Assembly (NCBI RefSeq): GCF_009982895.1
Contig: NZ_WXZL01000011.1
Location: forward strand, 1-64,000
Reading direction: 5' to 3'
DNA: 64,000 nt
DNA from: Deinococcus alpinitundrae
Lineage (GTDB): Bacteria > Deinococcota > Deinococci > Deinococcales > Deinococcaceae
Shown: positions 7,957-19,725 of the stretch, piece by piece
Layout: each line of letters starts with the position of its first letter
Position numbering within the stretch: the first letter of the stretch is position 1
Position numbers and translations under genes: made by a program
The notes under the pieces: model-generated
Told to the model about the DNA's origin: nothing
The model's database searches: none
What the model saw: the letters and a program-made list of their open reading frames with translations, nothing else

Positions 7957-8802
7957 TTATTTGCTCTCCATCCGTGCCGTCACCGCCAGCCCTGTCGGGG
8001 TCTGCGCCAGCCCGCCTTCCGCCGTCTCGCGCAGCTCCAGCGGCATCATCCGCCCGACCTGAGCCATTGCCGAGATCACCTCGTCCGGCGGAATGAAGCT
8101 CTCCAGGTTGCTGAGGGCCAGCTGCGCCGAGCTGACCGCGTGAACGGCGAAGAAGGCGTTGCGCGAGACGCACGGCACTTCCACATAGCCGCCCACCGGG
8201 TCGCATACCAGCCCGATGGTGTTCATCAGTGCCATCGCCGCGGCGTGGACGCAGGCGCGGGAAGAGCCGCCCAGCAGCTCGGTGACCGCCGCCGCCGCCA
8301 TCGCCGCGCTCGATCCGATCTCGGCCTGACAGCCGCCCGCCGCACCGCTGATGAACATCTGCTTGCTGATGGCCTTGCCCACGCCCGCCGCCAGCACCAT
8401 CGGCATCACCAGATCGTCGTCCGAGATCTTGAGGTGGTCGGCCACACCCAGCAGCGCTCCCGGAATGGTTCCGGCACTGCCTGCCGTCGGCGCGGCCACG
8501 ATGCGGCCCATCCGGGCGTTTTCCTCGTTGACGGCCATGGCGTAGGCCTGCACCCGCTTCAGGAGCGGGGCTTGCAGCATGTCCGGCGCGTCCCAGAGTC
8601 CCTTGGCATTCCAGCCCACCATGCCGGTGATGCTCGGCGCGGCTGAGGCCAGCCCGCGCTCCACACTGTCGCGCATCTCGGCAATCCGGGAGCGCATGGC
8701 CTCCTTGACGATCTCGGGTGTCAGGCCGCTCGCCTGGCAGTCGCTCTCCAGCACCCACTGCGAGGCGGGCGAGGGCGCGTTCAGAATCTCGTCGAGCGTC
8801 AT
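7957..8802 (-). CDS. sdaAA: L-serine ammonia-lyase, iron-sulfur dependent, alpha subunit
   Basis: A 281-residue alpha subunit of the two-subunit L-serine dehydratase (L-serine to pyruvate plus ammonia). Visible signatures are GTIPGALLG (about 134), the Ser/Ala-rich segment [20 protein letters not shown] (about 151-170), and the cysteines of the [4Fe-4S] cluster region in [19 protein letters not shown]. Its ATG overlaps the TGA of the beta subunit by four bases (ATGA), so the subunits are translationally coupled and made in step. Split alpha/beta enzymes are typical of Firmicutes and Deinococcus; E. coli uses one fused chain. Confidence 0.95.
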   Translation of the reverse strand: MTLDEILNAPSPASQWVLESDCQASGLTPEIVKEAMRSRIAEMRDSVERGLASAAPSITGMVGWNAKGLWDAPDMLQAPLLKRVQAYAMAVNEENARMGRIVAAPTAGSAGTIPGALLGVADHLKISDDDLVMPMVLAAGVGKAISKQMFISGAAGGCQAEIGSSAAMAAAAVTELLGGSSRACVHAAAMALMNTIGLVCDPVGGYVEVPCVSRNAFFAVHAVSSAQLALSNLESFIPPDEVISAMAQVGRMMPLELRETAEGGLAQTPTGLAVTARMESK

Positions 8803-9500
8803 GCCGTCGTTCCCAGCAGCACCGGCGCGACAATTCCGGCGTCCATCACCGGCTGCACCATCCGCACCCAGTCCATTTCCGGCCAGCTCAGGAGAAAGTG
8901 CTGCGCCGCCTCACCCAGAGTCTGATCGAGTTCGATACACAGCAGGGCCGCGCCGCCGCGCTTGTCACGGTCACAGGTCAGCGCGGCGATGTTGACCTGA
9001 TCGGCGGCCAGCAGCCCGGCGACCTTGGCGATCACGCCCACCGCGTCGCTGTAGCGGGTCAGCAGCGTGAAGGCCCCGCCGGAAAAACCGACCTTGAAGC
9101 CGTCTACCCGGATGATCTCGATGACGCCGCCGCCGGTGCTGGAGCCGATCACTGTGACGCTCTGCCCGCTGCCGCTGACGGTGAGCCGCGCCGAGTTGGG
9201 ATGCACGTCGCCCAGATCGACCGTCTCGAAGTTGAAACTCAGCTCCGCGCTGGCGGCCTGCTCGAAGGACTGGGGCAGGCGGGCGTCGTCGGGGGCGTAG
9301 CCGAGCAGCCCGGCGACAATCGCTTGGTGGGTGCCGTGGCCCTTGCCGGTCTTGGCGAAACTGGCGTGCAGCCCGATCTCGGCGTGCGCGGGCGTCTGAC
9401 CCAGCAATTGGCGCGCCACCTGCCCAATGCGGCAGGCCCCGGCGGTATGGCTGCTGCTCGGCCCGATCATCACCGGGCCAATCATGTCAAGAAGACTCAT
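8799..9500 (-). CDS. sdaAB: L-serine ammonia-lyase, iron-sulfur dependent, beta subunit
   Basis: A 233-residue beta subunit beginning [20 protein letters not shown], the canonical start of this family; PSSSHTAGA contacts substrate. The C-terminal part (about 155-225) is an ACT domain ([20 protein letters not shown], then [10 protein letters not shown]), which in relatives binds serine as activator. It is the first gene of the sdaAB-sdaAA operon. TATCCT ends 6 bases before the ATG, giving a leaderless transcript. An in-frame start 96 bases earlier would add residues unlike the family. Confidence 0.95.
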   Translation of the reverse strand: MSLLDMIGPVMIGPSSSHTAGACRIGQVARQLLGQTPAHAEIGLHASFAKTGKGHGTHQAIVAGLLGYAPDDARLPQSFEQAASAELSFNFETVDLGDVHPNSARLTVSGSGQSVTVIGSSTGGGVIEIIRVDGFKVGFSGGAFTLLTRYSDAVGVIAKVAGLLAADQVNIAALTCDRDKRGGAALLCIELDQTLGEAAQHFLLSWPEMDWVRMVQPVMDAGIVAPVLLGTTA

Positions 9501-9626
9501 GGCAAAAGGATAGACAACTCGGCGCGGCCTGTCAGTGACCGCAGGGCGAGGTTGCATGCATGGGCCGGGAAAACCGGACAGCAAATATTCCGCCACTCGG
9601 ACGGGATGCGGGACCCTTGGCTCGGC

Positions 9627-10454
9627 TTAGGCGCGGTTGACGTTATGAATGATGCCCGTGGCGATCAGCACCAGAATGAGGATGCCCACGATGATGCGGT
9701 AGACGGCGAAGCCCTTGAAGTCGTGGGTGCTCACGAAGCGAAGCAACCAGCCGATCACGAAATAGGCCACGATAAAACTGACCACAAAACCGATGCCCAC
9801 GTTGGTCAGGCCCGCCGTGCCGAGGTCGTCTCTGTGCTTGACGAAATCGAGCAGGGTCGCGCCGCCCAGCACCGGAATGCCCAGGTAAAAGCTGAACTTG
9901 GTGGCGGTGGGGCGATCTAAGCCGGTCAGCATGCCGCCGAGGATGCTGCTGGCCGAGCGCGAGAAGCCCGGCCACAACAGTGCCAGACACTGCACCACGC
10001 CCACCGTGATGGCCTGGCGCAAACTGATGCTCTCGAGTTTGTGGGTGGTCGCTGGGCGCGGACGCAGTTCGATCAGGTACATCAGCACGCCGCCCACGAT
10101 CAGCGCCCAGGCCACCACCGTCGGCGTAAACAGCAGCGCCTTGATCTTGCTGCCGAAGAGTGCGCCGAGAATGACGGCGGGAATGCAGGCGACCAGAATA
10201 CCTAGCCACAATCGCTGCACGCCCTGGTCGCGGGTAACGGTGCGTGCCTGCTGCACCAGATCGCGCCAGTAATATACGACCACCGCCAGAATCGCGCCGC
10301 CCTGAATGACCACCTCGAAGGTGTCGAGCGTCGTTTTTTGCCACGGCACGCGCAGCAGGTCGCCCGCCACGATCAGGTGGCCGGTGGAGGAGACGGGGAG
10401 AAACTCGGTGAGTCCCTCCACGATGCCGAGAATGATGCTGTAGAGCCAGTCCAT
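9627..10454 (-). CDS. uppP: Undecaprenyl-diphosphatase (BacA type)
   Basis: A 275-residue integral membrane enzyme that hydrolyses undecaprenyl diphosphate to the monophosphate carrier used for peptidoglycan; raised levels give bacitracin resistance. Active-site motifs are EGLTEFLPVSSTGH (about 13-26) and GFSRSASSI (about 165-173). About eight hydrophobic segments are visible, including a C-terminal one (IVGILILVLIATGII). The minus-strand TAAGCT ends 10 bases before the ATG. It is a single gene between the serine deaminase operon and nth, which is read the other way. Confidence 0.96.
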   Translation of the reverse strand: MDWLYSIILGIVEGLTEFLPVSSTGHLIVAGDLLRVPWQKTTLDTFEVVIQGGAILAVVVYYWRDLVQQARTVTRDQGVQRLWLGILVACIPAVILGALFGSKIKALLFTPTVVAWALIVGGVLMYLIELRPRPATTHKLESISLRQAITVGVVQCLALLWPGFSRSASSILGGMLTGLDRPTATKFSFYLGIPVLGGATLLDFVKHRDDLGTAGLTNVGIGFVVSFIVAYFVIGWLLRFVSTHDFKGFAVYRIIVGILILVLIATGIIHNVNRA

Positions 10455-10564
10455 GTCGCCGGGCAGCTTAGAGCATTTAAGTAAGCGCTAAGTAAAGTCA
10501 CATTTGAAGGCCACATTCGGCGGGACTCGGCTTGCCAGGGGCGGTCGCTGGGTAAGCTGAGTCC

Positions 10565-11230
10565 ATGCCTGCCGACCCCGCTTCTCCTGCTGCCCTCAAC
10601 CGCCGCGCCGCCGGGGTGCTGGCTCAGCTTCAGGAGGCCTACCCCGACGCCCGCACCGAGCTGGAGTACCGCAATCCGTTCGAGTTGCTGATCGCCACCG
10701 TGCTCTCGGCGCAGGCCACCGACAAGAGCGTGAACGCCGCCACGCCCGCGCTGTTTGCCGCCTACCCTGATGCCCAGGCCATGAGCGCCGCGCGCGTCGA
10801 TCACGTCGAGACGCTGATCCGCACCATCGGCCTGTACCGCAACAAGGCCAAAAATCTGGTGGCGCTCTCTGGCCTGCTCGTCGAACGACACGGCGGCGAG
10901 GTGCCCAACAGTTTTGAGGCGGTGGTGGCCCTGCCGGGAGCCGGGCGCAAGACGGCCAATGTGGTGCTGAGCAACGCCTACGGCTACGCGGCCATCGCCG
11001 TGGACACGCACGTGGGACGGCTGGCGCGGCGACTGGGGTTCAGTGCCCAGATCAATCCGGACAAGGTCGAACTCGACTTGCAGCGCCTCTTCCCGCAGGA
11101 AAATTGGGTCTTTTTGCACCACGCCCTGATCCTGCATGGGCGGCGAATCTGCCTCGCGCGCGCGCCGCAGTGCTCGGCCTGCACGCTGCTGAGCCTGTGT
11201 CCCCGGCTGGGGGTCGAGCGAAGCAGCTGA
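10565..11230 (+). CDS. nth: Endonuclease III (DNA glycosylase/AP lyase)
   Basis: A 221-residue base-excision repair enzyme that removes oxidised pyrimidines and cleaves abasic sites. Motifs: the helix-hairpin-helix LPGAGRKTANVVL with the catalytic Lys (about 124), the catalytic Asp in VDTHVGRLARRLG (about 142), and the C-terminal [4Fe-4S] loop C-x6-C-x2-C-x5-C (CLARAPQCSACTLLSLC). TAAGCT ends 6 bases before the ATG. Deinococcus species often carry more than one Nth paralogue; which one this is cannot be told from one window. Confidence 0.96.
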   Translation: MPADPASPAALNRRAAGVLAQLQEAYPDARTELEYRNPFELLIATVLSAQATDKSVNAATPALFAAYPDAQAMSAARVDHVETLIRTIGLYRNKAKNLVALSGLLVERHGGEVPNSFEAVVALPGAGRKTANVVLSNAYGYAAIAVDTHVGRLARRLGFSAQINPDKVELDLQRLFPQENWVFLHHALILHGRRICLARAPQCSACTLLSLCPRLGVERSS

Positions 11231-11275
11231 AGCGGCGGGCCTCCTTCATGGCCGAAGCGGGGTAGACTGGCAGCG

Positions 11276-11989
11276 ATGAGCGAAAGCGGACAACTGGAAC
11301 AGCTTTACCGTGTGCAGGTTTTGGACCTGGAACTTGACCGCCTGCGCGCCGAGGAAGATCAGATTTCAGACGAGTTGCGTTCGGCCCGCACCCAGCAGGG
11401 CAGCATCAACAACCAACTCGAAGACACCGAGATCGAGCTGGAAAAAGTGGACCGTCAGGTGCGGCAGCTCGAACTTGATCTGGCCAGCAGCCGCGAGCAG
11501 GTGGCCCGCAACAAGGCTGAGCAGGACCGCAACGCCACCAACGCCAAGTTGCAGTCGCAGTACGAGAGCGTCATCTTGCAGCTCTCTGAGCGCGTGTCGG
11601 ACTACCAGGAAGCGTTGGAGCCGCTGCATGCACAGCAAGCGGCCCTGCGTGAGCGGGCCAGCGGGCTGCGCGGTGAGCACAAGGCGCTGCGGCCCTCGCT
11701 GGGCAGCTTGGAAGACGCCGACGAGGCCCGCGTGCAGGGCCTGCGTGACCAGGGCCAGGGCATGCGGACCGAGCGCGCCGAACTGGTGGGCCGCACCGAG
11801 CCGAGGCTGGTCAAGGAGTACGAACTGATCCGCAAGGGCAAGAAGGGCATCGGGATCGTGTCGTACACGGCGGGCCGGTGCCAGGGCTGCAACGTGCAGT
11901 TGCCGGTCAACATCCAGCAGCGGGCCGCTGGCGGCAAACTGCCCCCGGTCAAGTGCCCCTCGTGCGGGCGGATTCTCTTCAAAATCTGA
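11276..11989 (+). CDS. Coiled-coil protein with C4 zinc ribbon
   Basis: A 237-residue protein. Residues about 5-165 are one long antiparallel coiled coil rich in Glu, Arg and Gln (LDLELDRLRAEEDQ and so on), followed by a C4 zinc ribbon at the end: CQGC near residue 202 and CPSC near 230, in AGRCQGCNVQLP and VKCPSCGRIL. This is the zf-RING_7/COG1579 family, found in most bacteria; structural and cellular work on relatives suggests nucleic-acid or ribosome-linked roles, but the function is not settled. TAGACT ends 7 bases before the ATG. The gene is 45 bases after nth and may also be reached from that promoter. Confidence 0.88.
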   Translation: MSESGQLEQLYRVQVLDLELDRLRAEEDQISDELRSARTQQGSINNQLEDTEIELEKVDRQVRQLELDLASSREQVARNKAEQDRNATNAKLQSQYESVILQLSERVSDYQEALEPLHAQQAALRERASGLRGEHKALRPSLGSLEDADEARVQGLRDQGQGMRTERAELVGRTEPRLVKEYELIRKGKKGIGIVSYTAGRCQGCNVQLPVNIQQRAAGGKLPPVKCPSCGRILFKI

Positions 11990-12031
11990 AGTTCATGTGG
12001 GGGGCCAGGCGCAGTCCAGAGCCAAGCGGTG

Positions 12032-12382
12032 CTACGACAGCCACACCGCGATCAAGCCCAGCGCTGCCGGAAGGGCCTGTACCAGGGCGATGCGGGGGTT
12101 GACCGTCGCCGCGCCGTAGAGCCCGGCGACCACCACGCAGGCCAGGAAAAAAATCATCACGTCGGCACGTCCGGCGATCAGGCCCCAGACCAGGCCCGCC
12201 GCCAGAAAGCCGTTGTAGAGGCCCTGGTTGGCGGCCATCGCCACGGTCTGCTCTGAGAGCGCGGCGCTGACGCTGAAGATGCGCCGGACACGTTCGGTGC
12301 GCCACAAAAACATCTCCAGCGCCAGGATGTAGAGGTGCTCCAGGGCCACCAGGGTGACCAGAATCAGTGCCAGAAGGTGCAT
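12032..12382 (-). CDS. DUF1304 small membrane protein
   Basis: A 116-residue protein with four hydrophobic segments, matching DUF1304: HLLALILVTLVALEHLYI at the start, FLWRTERVRRIF, then ANQGLYNGFLAAGLVWG, the best conserved family motif. Function is unknown; it sits in the cytoplasmic membrane. It follows polA on the minus strand, 24 bases beyond its opposite end, so it is downstream of polA and could be cotranscribed with it. CAGAAT ends 6 bases before the ATG, a near -10 match. Confidence 0.85.
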   Translation of the reverse strand: MHLLALILVTLVALEHLYILALEMFLWRTERVRRIFSVSAALSEQTVAMAANQGLYNGFLAAGLVWGLIAGRADVMIFFLACVVVAGLYGAATVNPRIALVQALPAALGLIAVWLS

Positions 12383-12406
12383 GGCTTCATTCTGACAGGT
12401 GGGTCA

Positions 12407-15073
<2,667 letters not shown>

Positions 15074-15355
15074 AGCAGCATTCTAGCGCCAAACGACTCG
15101 GGTATTTGCGTATTTCTGAAACGTATTTCGCCGCTGAACTGCACTTGGTGCGGCCTCCGGTTTGAATCGGTTCATGGGAGCCAGTGAACTTTAACCAAGC
15201 GGGCAGGCGTCCTCAAGGGCGTCCGCTGTGCTCAGGAACAGGAAAAGGAGCGAAATGGATTCCGGTTCGGATACCGAACAAATCAGAACCACGACCACAA
15301 AAAGCTGGCCCCGACATCGAGTGTCTGGGGCCAGGCTTGAGAGCAGGGCAATTGC
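15074..15355. other. Gap between polA and the HAMP operon
   Basis: About 280 bases without a gene. It holds the polA promoter (TAGAAT at 15,080-15,085, minus strand) and the terminator at 15,299-15,333. A short imperfect repeat, ggttcggataccgaac (about 15,262-15,280), resembles the small intergenic repeats common in Deinococcus, but no second full copy was found in this window. Confidence 0.5.
15299..15333 (-). terminator. Rho-independent terminator of the HAMP operon
   Basis: On the minus strand CTGGCCCC..GACA pairs with TGTC..GGGGCCAG (one bulged base), followed by CTTTTTG. It lies 23 bases beyond the stop codon of the HAMP-domain gene. Confidence 0.8.
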
Positions 15356-17080
15356 TCAGGTCTTGCGGCGCTTGCGCAGACGCTCCATCGCGGCGTCGAG
15401 GCTCAGGCGCATGCGCTCCAGCGCCTGGGCCAGATCGCCCACCTCGTCGTTGGCTTCGGCCTTCACCGACTGGCTCAGGTCCCCGAGGCTGATGGCGTCG
15501 GCAGCCGTCACCAGACGCTCGATCGGCTGCACGATGCGCCGCGCCGCGCGGGCGGCGAGCGCCGCACCCAGCAGCATGGCCAGCAGGCCCGCCGCCAGCA
15601 GGGTCAGCAAGGTGTTGCGAAGCTGGGTCTGGGCCGAGTCGATCGGCACGCCGACGGCAATGCGGTAGAGCAGGGTATTGGCGCTCTTCTCGTTGGCGCC
15701 GCGCGTTTCGCGGCTGCCGTCGGGCTTGGTGTAGACCCCGATGCGCTCCACCTGGAAGTTGCGGTTGCCGATAGTCTGGTTGTCGGGGTTATTGACGGCC
15801 CGCTTGAGCACTGCCGCTGGCTCGGAGTCCTGCGCGCCCACGCTGACGAGCTGCTGAAGCTGGGCGTTGTAGAGCTGCGCCGGGGTGTCGTTTTGCACGA
15901 ACACGCCGCTTGATGGGTTGGCCTTGACCCAGGTGCCCACCCGCTCGCCCAGCACCGCGTCGAGGCCCGGCGACTGGCTGCGGAAGAAGGTGGTGCCGTC
16001 CGGCAACTCGACTTGCACGAAGCCCACCGACTGGCGGTTGAGCAAAGTGCCGAGCTGCTGGTTGACGGTGTTCTGGTCGGTGGTGTTGAGGACCGATCCC
16101 ACGGCGGCGGCGATGGTTGCCGCACTCGTCGAGATCAGCGAGCGCTGTGAGGAGGTCAGCACGATGCTCAGGGTGCCCAGGGTCAGCACCGTGTAGACGG
16201 CCAACGGCGTCACCGAGGCGACGGTCAGGCGGCGCAGCAGCGGCTGGCGGCGGCCCAGCGGCGTGTCGCGCTCACTGGACTGCATGATCAGTTCCGGTGC
16301 TTGATCGGCAGCTTTCGGCGCAGCAGGCGTGTCGGTGATGGTGAGCGCCCCGGTGAAATCCGCCCAACTGTCGGCGGGCGCGGCGTCTACGCTGCTGGCC
16401 AGGCCAAGGGTTTGCGAGCCGGACAGCTCGGCGCTGGCGGGCAGACCGGACAGCTGGGACGCAGGCAGTTCGGAAACGGCAGCTGCCGAGGCTTGCTGTT
16501 CGGGGAAGCTGGCCTGGCTGCCGGGGACGGGTGCAAAGAGATTGCCGGAAGCGTCAGCCGCTTCAGGCTTGAAGGCGGGTGCGGCCAACTGGTCCCAGAA
16601 ATCGTCGCCCACCGGGGCCAGCGGTGCGGGCGATCCTGCCGTGGGGGAGACGGCCGAGGTCACGGCCAGGCCAGGATCGGCGCGGGCCACCATCACCGGG
16701 CTGTCGAGGGTAGCGACGCGCTGATCGCGGCCTGGCGGCGTTACCACCTGGCCGAACTCGGTGGCGTGCAGGTCGGTTCGGTTGATCGGCAGCGAGGTGG
16801 GCACGCGGCCCAATTCCAGAGGCGCGGCAGGCACCGCATCCGGCAACTCGGCGGTCTCGGCCACCTGTTCCAGGCGCACCTGAGCGTTGACTTCCTTGAA
16901 GATCTCCAGCAGCACGGTGGCCCGCTCGCGCCCGGTGGGCTTCATCAGGCGGCCGCCCCGGCGGGTCGCCAGCTTGCGGGCCTGGTCGGCGGAGAGCTGA
17001 AAGCGGGTGGAGAGGGCCTGCTGGAGCTGGGCCTGCTGCTCTTCCGGAACGGCCTGTTCGATCACGACGGTGTACTTCAT
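15356..17080 (-). CDS. HAMP-domain membrane protein with no output domain
   Basis: A 574-residue protein of unusual layout. Residues 1-72 form a small alpha/beta domain (KYTVVIEQA, then LSADQARKLATRRGGRLMKP, ending VNAQVRLEQ) whose pattern recalls the C-terminal domain of ribosomal protein bL12. Residues about 75-280 are Pro/Ala/Ser-rich and probably disordered. TM1 is about 288-310, an extracytoplasmic segment about 311-488, TM2 about 489-510, then a HAMP domain (RIVQPIERLVTAADAISLGD, NDEVGDLAQALERMR) that runs to the C-terminus. HAMP normally relays signals to a kinase, cyclase or MCP module; none is present, so output may pass through the N-terminal domain or a partner. It is the last gene of the set starting at 18,460. 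The bL12-like reading is inference. Confidence 0.7.
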   Translation of the reverse strand: MKYTVVIEQAVPEEQQAQLQQALSTRFQLSADQARKLATRRGGRLMKPTGRERATVLLEIFKEVNAQVRLEQVAETAELPDAVPAAPLELGRVPTSLPINRTDLHATEFGQVVTPPGRDQRVATLDSPVMVARADPGLAVTSAVSPTAGSPAPLAPVGDDFWDQLAAPAFKPEAADASGNLFAPVPGSQASFPEQQASAAAVSELPASQLSGLPASAELSGSQTLGLASSVDAAPADSWADFTGALTITDTPAAPKAADQAPELIMQSSERDTPLGRRQPLLRRLTVASVTPLAVYTVLTLGTLSIVLTSSQRSLISTSAATIAAAVGSVLNTTDQNTVNQQLGTLLNRQSVGFVQVELPDGTTFFRSQSPGLDAVLGERVGTWVKANPSSGVFVQNDTPAQLYNAQLQQLVSVGAQDSEPAAVLKRAVNNPDNQTIGNRNFQVERIGVYTKPDGSRETRGANEKSANTLLYRIAVGVPIDSAQTQLRNTLLTLLAAGLLAMLLGAALAARAARRIVQPIERLVTAADAISLGDLSQSVKAEANDEVGDLAQALERMRLSLDAAMERLRKRRKT

Positions 17081-17237
17081 GCTGACTCCCCTGAATCACT
17101 TCGCTGCGCGGTGGCGGTTGGGCTGTTGGTGGAATAATGTATGGCGGTTAAGGTGTCAAAACGCTCAGCCCTATGGCTGCCAGGAACCGGAGTGGGTGCC
17201 CCGGTCCGCTTCCCTGTGGGCCAGTGCAAGGTCGCGC

Positions 17238-17618
17238 TCATACGATCTCCCGCGCCCGCAGTTGCCTGGCGAAGGCCTGACGCTGGGTGTCTTCGAGTTC
17301 CTGGGCAATGGCGCGCAGCAGGGCCGATAGGCGCGCGGGCGCAGGCAACTCGTCGAGGGCGTCCTCGACCATCACACGGCCCATCGGCCCGACGCAGGCC
17401 ATCAGCGCCGCACTCACCTCGACGAAGAGCCGGTCGTCGACGAGCTGCTCCTGGCGCTGGGCACGTGCGGCATATTGTTCGGCCAGCGAGAGCGCTTCCT
17501 GAACCTGGGGGTCGTTGCCCAGGCGCTGCGGATTGTCTGCCAGCGCGTCGAGCACGCGCCATAGGGTAAAGGGTAAGGGAGTCTGATCGGTAACGCCGCT
17601 GGGCCAGGACATGGTCAC
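17238..17618 (-). CDS. Hypothetical protein, DUF8082-like helical domain
   Basis: A 126-residue soluble, mostly helical protein. The middle part (RLFVEVSAALMACVGPMGRVMVEDALDEL) and the following SALLRAIAQELED resemble the helical module often found at the end of Deinococcus/Thermus signalling proteins (DUF8082-like); this is by eye. Its start overlaps the stop of the gene at 17,615 (ATGA), so the two are coupled. A 157-base gap, without a clear promoter, separates it from the HAMP gene downstream. Working with that receptor is a guess from gene order. Confidence 0.6.
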   Translation of the reverse strand: MTMSWPSGVTDQTPLPFTLWRVLDALADNPQRLGNDPQVQEALSLAEQYAARAQRQEQLVDDRLFVEVSAALMACVGPMGRVMVEDALDELPAPARLSALLRAIAQELEDTQRQAFARQLRAREIV

Positions 17619-18460
17619 ACCAGATCACCTGCTCCCGAGGCGATCCAGATCGGCGAGGCTTGCAGCTCGGCGAGCGGCAGTGCCCGCAGCCGCAGCCGCA
17701 GCCGCCGCAAGGTGGCCTCGAAGACCGCCAACAGGGCGTCGCGCAGTTCGGTCACGTTGAGATCCGGCAGCGCCTGCACCGAAAGCTGGTCGAGCCACAC
17801 CTCGCGGGCGAACGGATCGAGCACCGGGTGGCGCTCGGCGAGTTCGGCAGCCGAGCTGCGCCACACGTCGGCGACAGTGCTGCTCTGCGTTGCCGTCATG
17901 GTCAGGACCTGCGACCAGAACTGCACCAGTTCCGGCGTTCTGAGCTGTTGCGGCGCGTTGAGCTTGTAGACGACGCCGCCCACCGGCAGGCTGCCTGCCA
18001 CCGGTCTGCCGGACTGCCAGAAACTGATGACCGAGCCGCGCTCGCCGCCGAGCAGCGCGCCGGAAAAGCCGCTGCTGGCCAGTTGCGTCTGGGCAGCGGG
18101 CCAGGCTTCGCTGACGGCCTCAGGCTGGGCGTTGCGGCACTGCCAGGCGGTGATCGCGGTGGACGGCTCCAGCACCGAGAGCTGTATGGTGGCGCGCGAG
18201 AACGCCAGCATGAACTCGCCGAGGCTCAGGTCGGTTGTCTGATCGAAGCCGCCGAGTACGGCCCCCGTGTTCCACATCATCCGGCCCTGGCGTCCGTCCT
18301 GACGCGCTTCGAGCACCGCGCTGAGCAGGGGACGCTGCTCGATGTCGGCGCACACCTCGCTCCAGGGATAGTGATCGGTAGACAGCAAGTAGAGCGGCTG
18401 GCGGCTGGGAAGCGGAAGCCAGAAACGCGCGCTGCGGATAGTGGGGGAAGGAATGGTCAT
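17615..18460 (-). CDS. Hypothetical protein, first gene of the HAMP operon
   Basis: A protein of 281 residues, or 294 from the GTG at 18,499. I do not recognise the family. It has no signal peptide and no membrane segment. The N-terminal half has alternating hydrophobic strands (PLYLLSTDHYPWSEVCADIE, then GRMMWNTGAVLGGFDQTTDL) and the C-terminal half is helical with an Arg/Leu-rich run (LRRLRLRLRALPLAELQ). It could be a signal-input or scaffolding partner of the two downstream proteins, because it is coupled to the next gene by a 4-base overlap. No -10 or ribosome site clearly decides its start. Confidence 0.55.
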   Translation of the reverse strand: MTIPSPTIRSARFWLPLPSRQPLYLLSTDHYPWSEVCADIEQRPLLSAVLEARQDGRQGRMMWNTGAVLGGFDQTTDLSLGEFMLAFSRATIQLSVLEPSTAITAWQCRNAQPEAVSEAWPAAQTQLASSGFSGALLGGERGSVISFWQSGRPVAGSLPVGGVVYKLNAPQQLRTPELVQFWSQVLTMTATQSSTVADVWRSSAAELAERHPVLDPFAREVWLDQLSVQALPDLNVTELRDALLAVFEATLRRLRLRLRALPLAELQASPIWIASGAGDLV

Positions 18461-18615
18461 CACGGCTGCGGTTATCAGACGCCTTTGTCTCTTACACACC
18501 GCTTACTCATATGAAATTTTCTTCATTTCTTGGCAGACTTTGTAACCTTCATCGCAACTACACCCGGCCCGGCTCTGCCCTCCACCACGCTGAAAGCCGC
18601 TATGCTGGGCAGCGC

Positions 18616-18987
18616 ATGCTTCGTCTCGCTCCTATACTGCTGTGCGCTTTGCTGTGCGGCTGCCGCTACAACTTCATTCCGGTAATTCCCGCTCCGGTGC
18701 AGGTGGCCCTGCCGCTCAGAATCACCCAGGCGACCTTGCAGCGCCGGGGCGACGCGCTTGCCCTGTCAGCGCAGGTGGACGGCCCCATGCAGGCCGATTA
18801 CCTCAGCGTGGTGTGGTTTGCCGGTGACCGCGAACTGGGGCGCGACAGCCGCTACCTCGACGCCCAGCACCGCAGCGCCGAATTCGAGTTGCCCGCCGCT
18901 GCAAAGGCCGATTACCGGGCCATGCTGCTTTACGGCGGGGCGCTGCTGCGTCAGCTTGATCTGCGCGAATTGAACAGCTTGAAATGA
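18616..18987 (+). CDS. Small lipoprotein
   Basis: A 123-residue lipoprotein. The signal peptide MLRLAPILLCALLCGC ends in the lipobox LCGC. The mature part is all-beta in character (QATLQRRGDALALSAQVDG, SVVWFAGDREL, LLYGGALLRQLDL), like a single immunoglobulin or barrel-sandwich domain. The function is unknown. The ATG at 18,616 is preferred over the upstream frame because TATGCT ends 9 bases before it and the signal peptide begins there. Confidence 0.75.
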   Translation: MLRLAPILLCALLCGCRYNFIPVIPAPVQVALPLRITQATLQRRGDALALSAQVDGPMQADYLSVVWFAGDRELGRDSRYLDAQHRSAEFELPAAAKADYRAMLLYGGALLRQLDLRELNSLK

Positions 18988-19024
18988 GTGGGACCTTCGC
19001 GCGGCCAGGTGACGGCCCAGCGGG

Positions 19025-19606
19025 TTACTGAAACAGCGGCAGATGCCCCAGCGCCGTGACTTCTTCTCGCTCCTGGCCCTCGGTAAACACCGCCACCACC
19101 GCCGCAACCTCGCCGCCGACTTCCTCAATGATCTGGCGCAGGCTGGCCAGGGTGCCGCCGCTTGACACTACGTCGTCCACGATGGCGACCTTGTGGCCTT
19201 TGATTTTCGGCACGTCGAAGCCGTCGAGCACCAGCAGTTGCGGCTTGCCGGTGGTGATGCTGACCACCTCGCGCGCCACCGGCTCGACCATGTACGGCTT
19301 GACGGTCTTGCGAACGACGACGTAGGGCAGCCCCGACTCGCGGCTGATGACGTGCGCCAGCCCCAGCGCCTTGACTTCCGGCGTGACCAGCACGTCCACG
19401 CCCTCGGGGATCATCTGGGCCAGCGCCTTGCCTGCCGCCTCGGTGACCTCGGTGTCGCCGAGCATGTTGAAAAGAGCGATGCTGACGCCCGGCGCGACCT
19501 CGACGACGGGCAACTCGCGTGTGACCGTGCCCACCTGCACCGGGTGAATGCGGCGCTGGCTGGCTGAAGACGTGCCCGGCGCGGCTGACTGATCTGCATT
19601 GTTCAC
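19025..19606 (-). CDS. Purine phosphoribosyltransferase-family protein
   Basis: A 193-residue type I phosphoribosyltransferase. The PRPP-binding loop is [14 protein letters not shown] (about 137-150). Upstream are [22 protein letters not shown] and [14 protein letters not shown], the layout of adenine and xanthine phosphoribosyltransferases and of the PurR/XpT group. It probably salvages a purine base with PRPP, or uses PRPP as a ligand; the substrate is not readable here. The GTG at 19,606 is chosen because TACAAT ends 8 bases before it; the longer frame runs through unlikely residues. Confidence 0.85.
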   Translation of the reverse strand: MNNADQSAAPGTSSASQRRIHPVQVGTVTRELPVVEVAPGVSIALFNMLGDTEVTEAAGKALAQMIPEGVDVLVTPEVKALGLAHVISRESGLPYVVVRKTVKPYMVEPVAREVVSITTGKPQLLVLDGFDVPKIKGHKVAIVDDVVSSGGTLASLRQIIEEVGGEVAAVVAVFTEGQEREEVTALGHLPLFQ

Positions 19607-19663
19607 GGCTGCGCATTGTAGCGAAAACCGGCTGGGGGTGGTGCGGGGCCAGCGGCAGAGATG

Positions 19664-19700
19664 AAAACCGGGGAAGCGGGCGTGGTGGCCTGACTTCCCC
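19664..19700 (-). terminator. Hairpin terminator after the HxlR gene
   Basis: GGGGAAG / CTTCCCC with a 17-base loop is followed on the minus strand by GGTTTTC. It lies 26 bases past the end of the HxlR-type regulator gene. Confidence 0.55.
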
Positions 19701-19725
19701 GTCTCTCGTTTCCTTGTTGCGCCCC

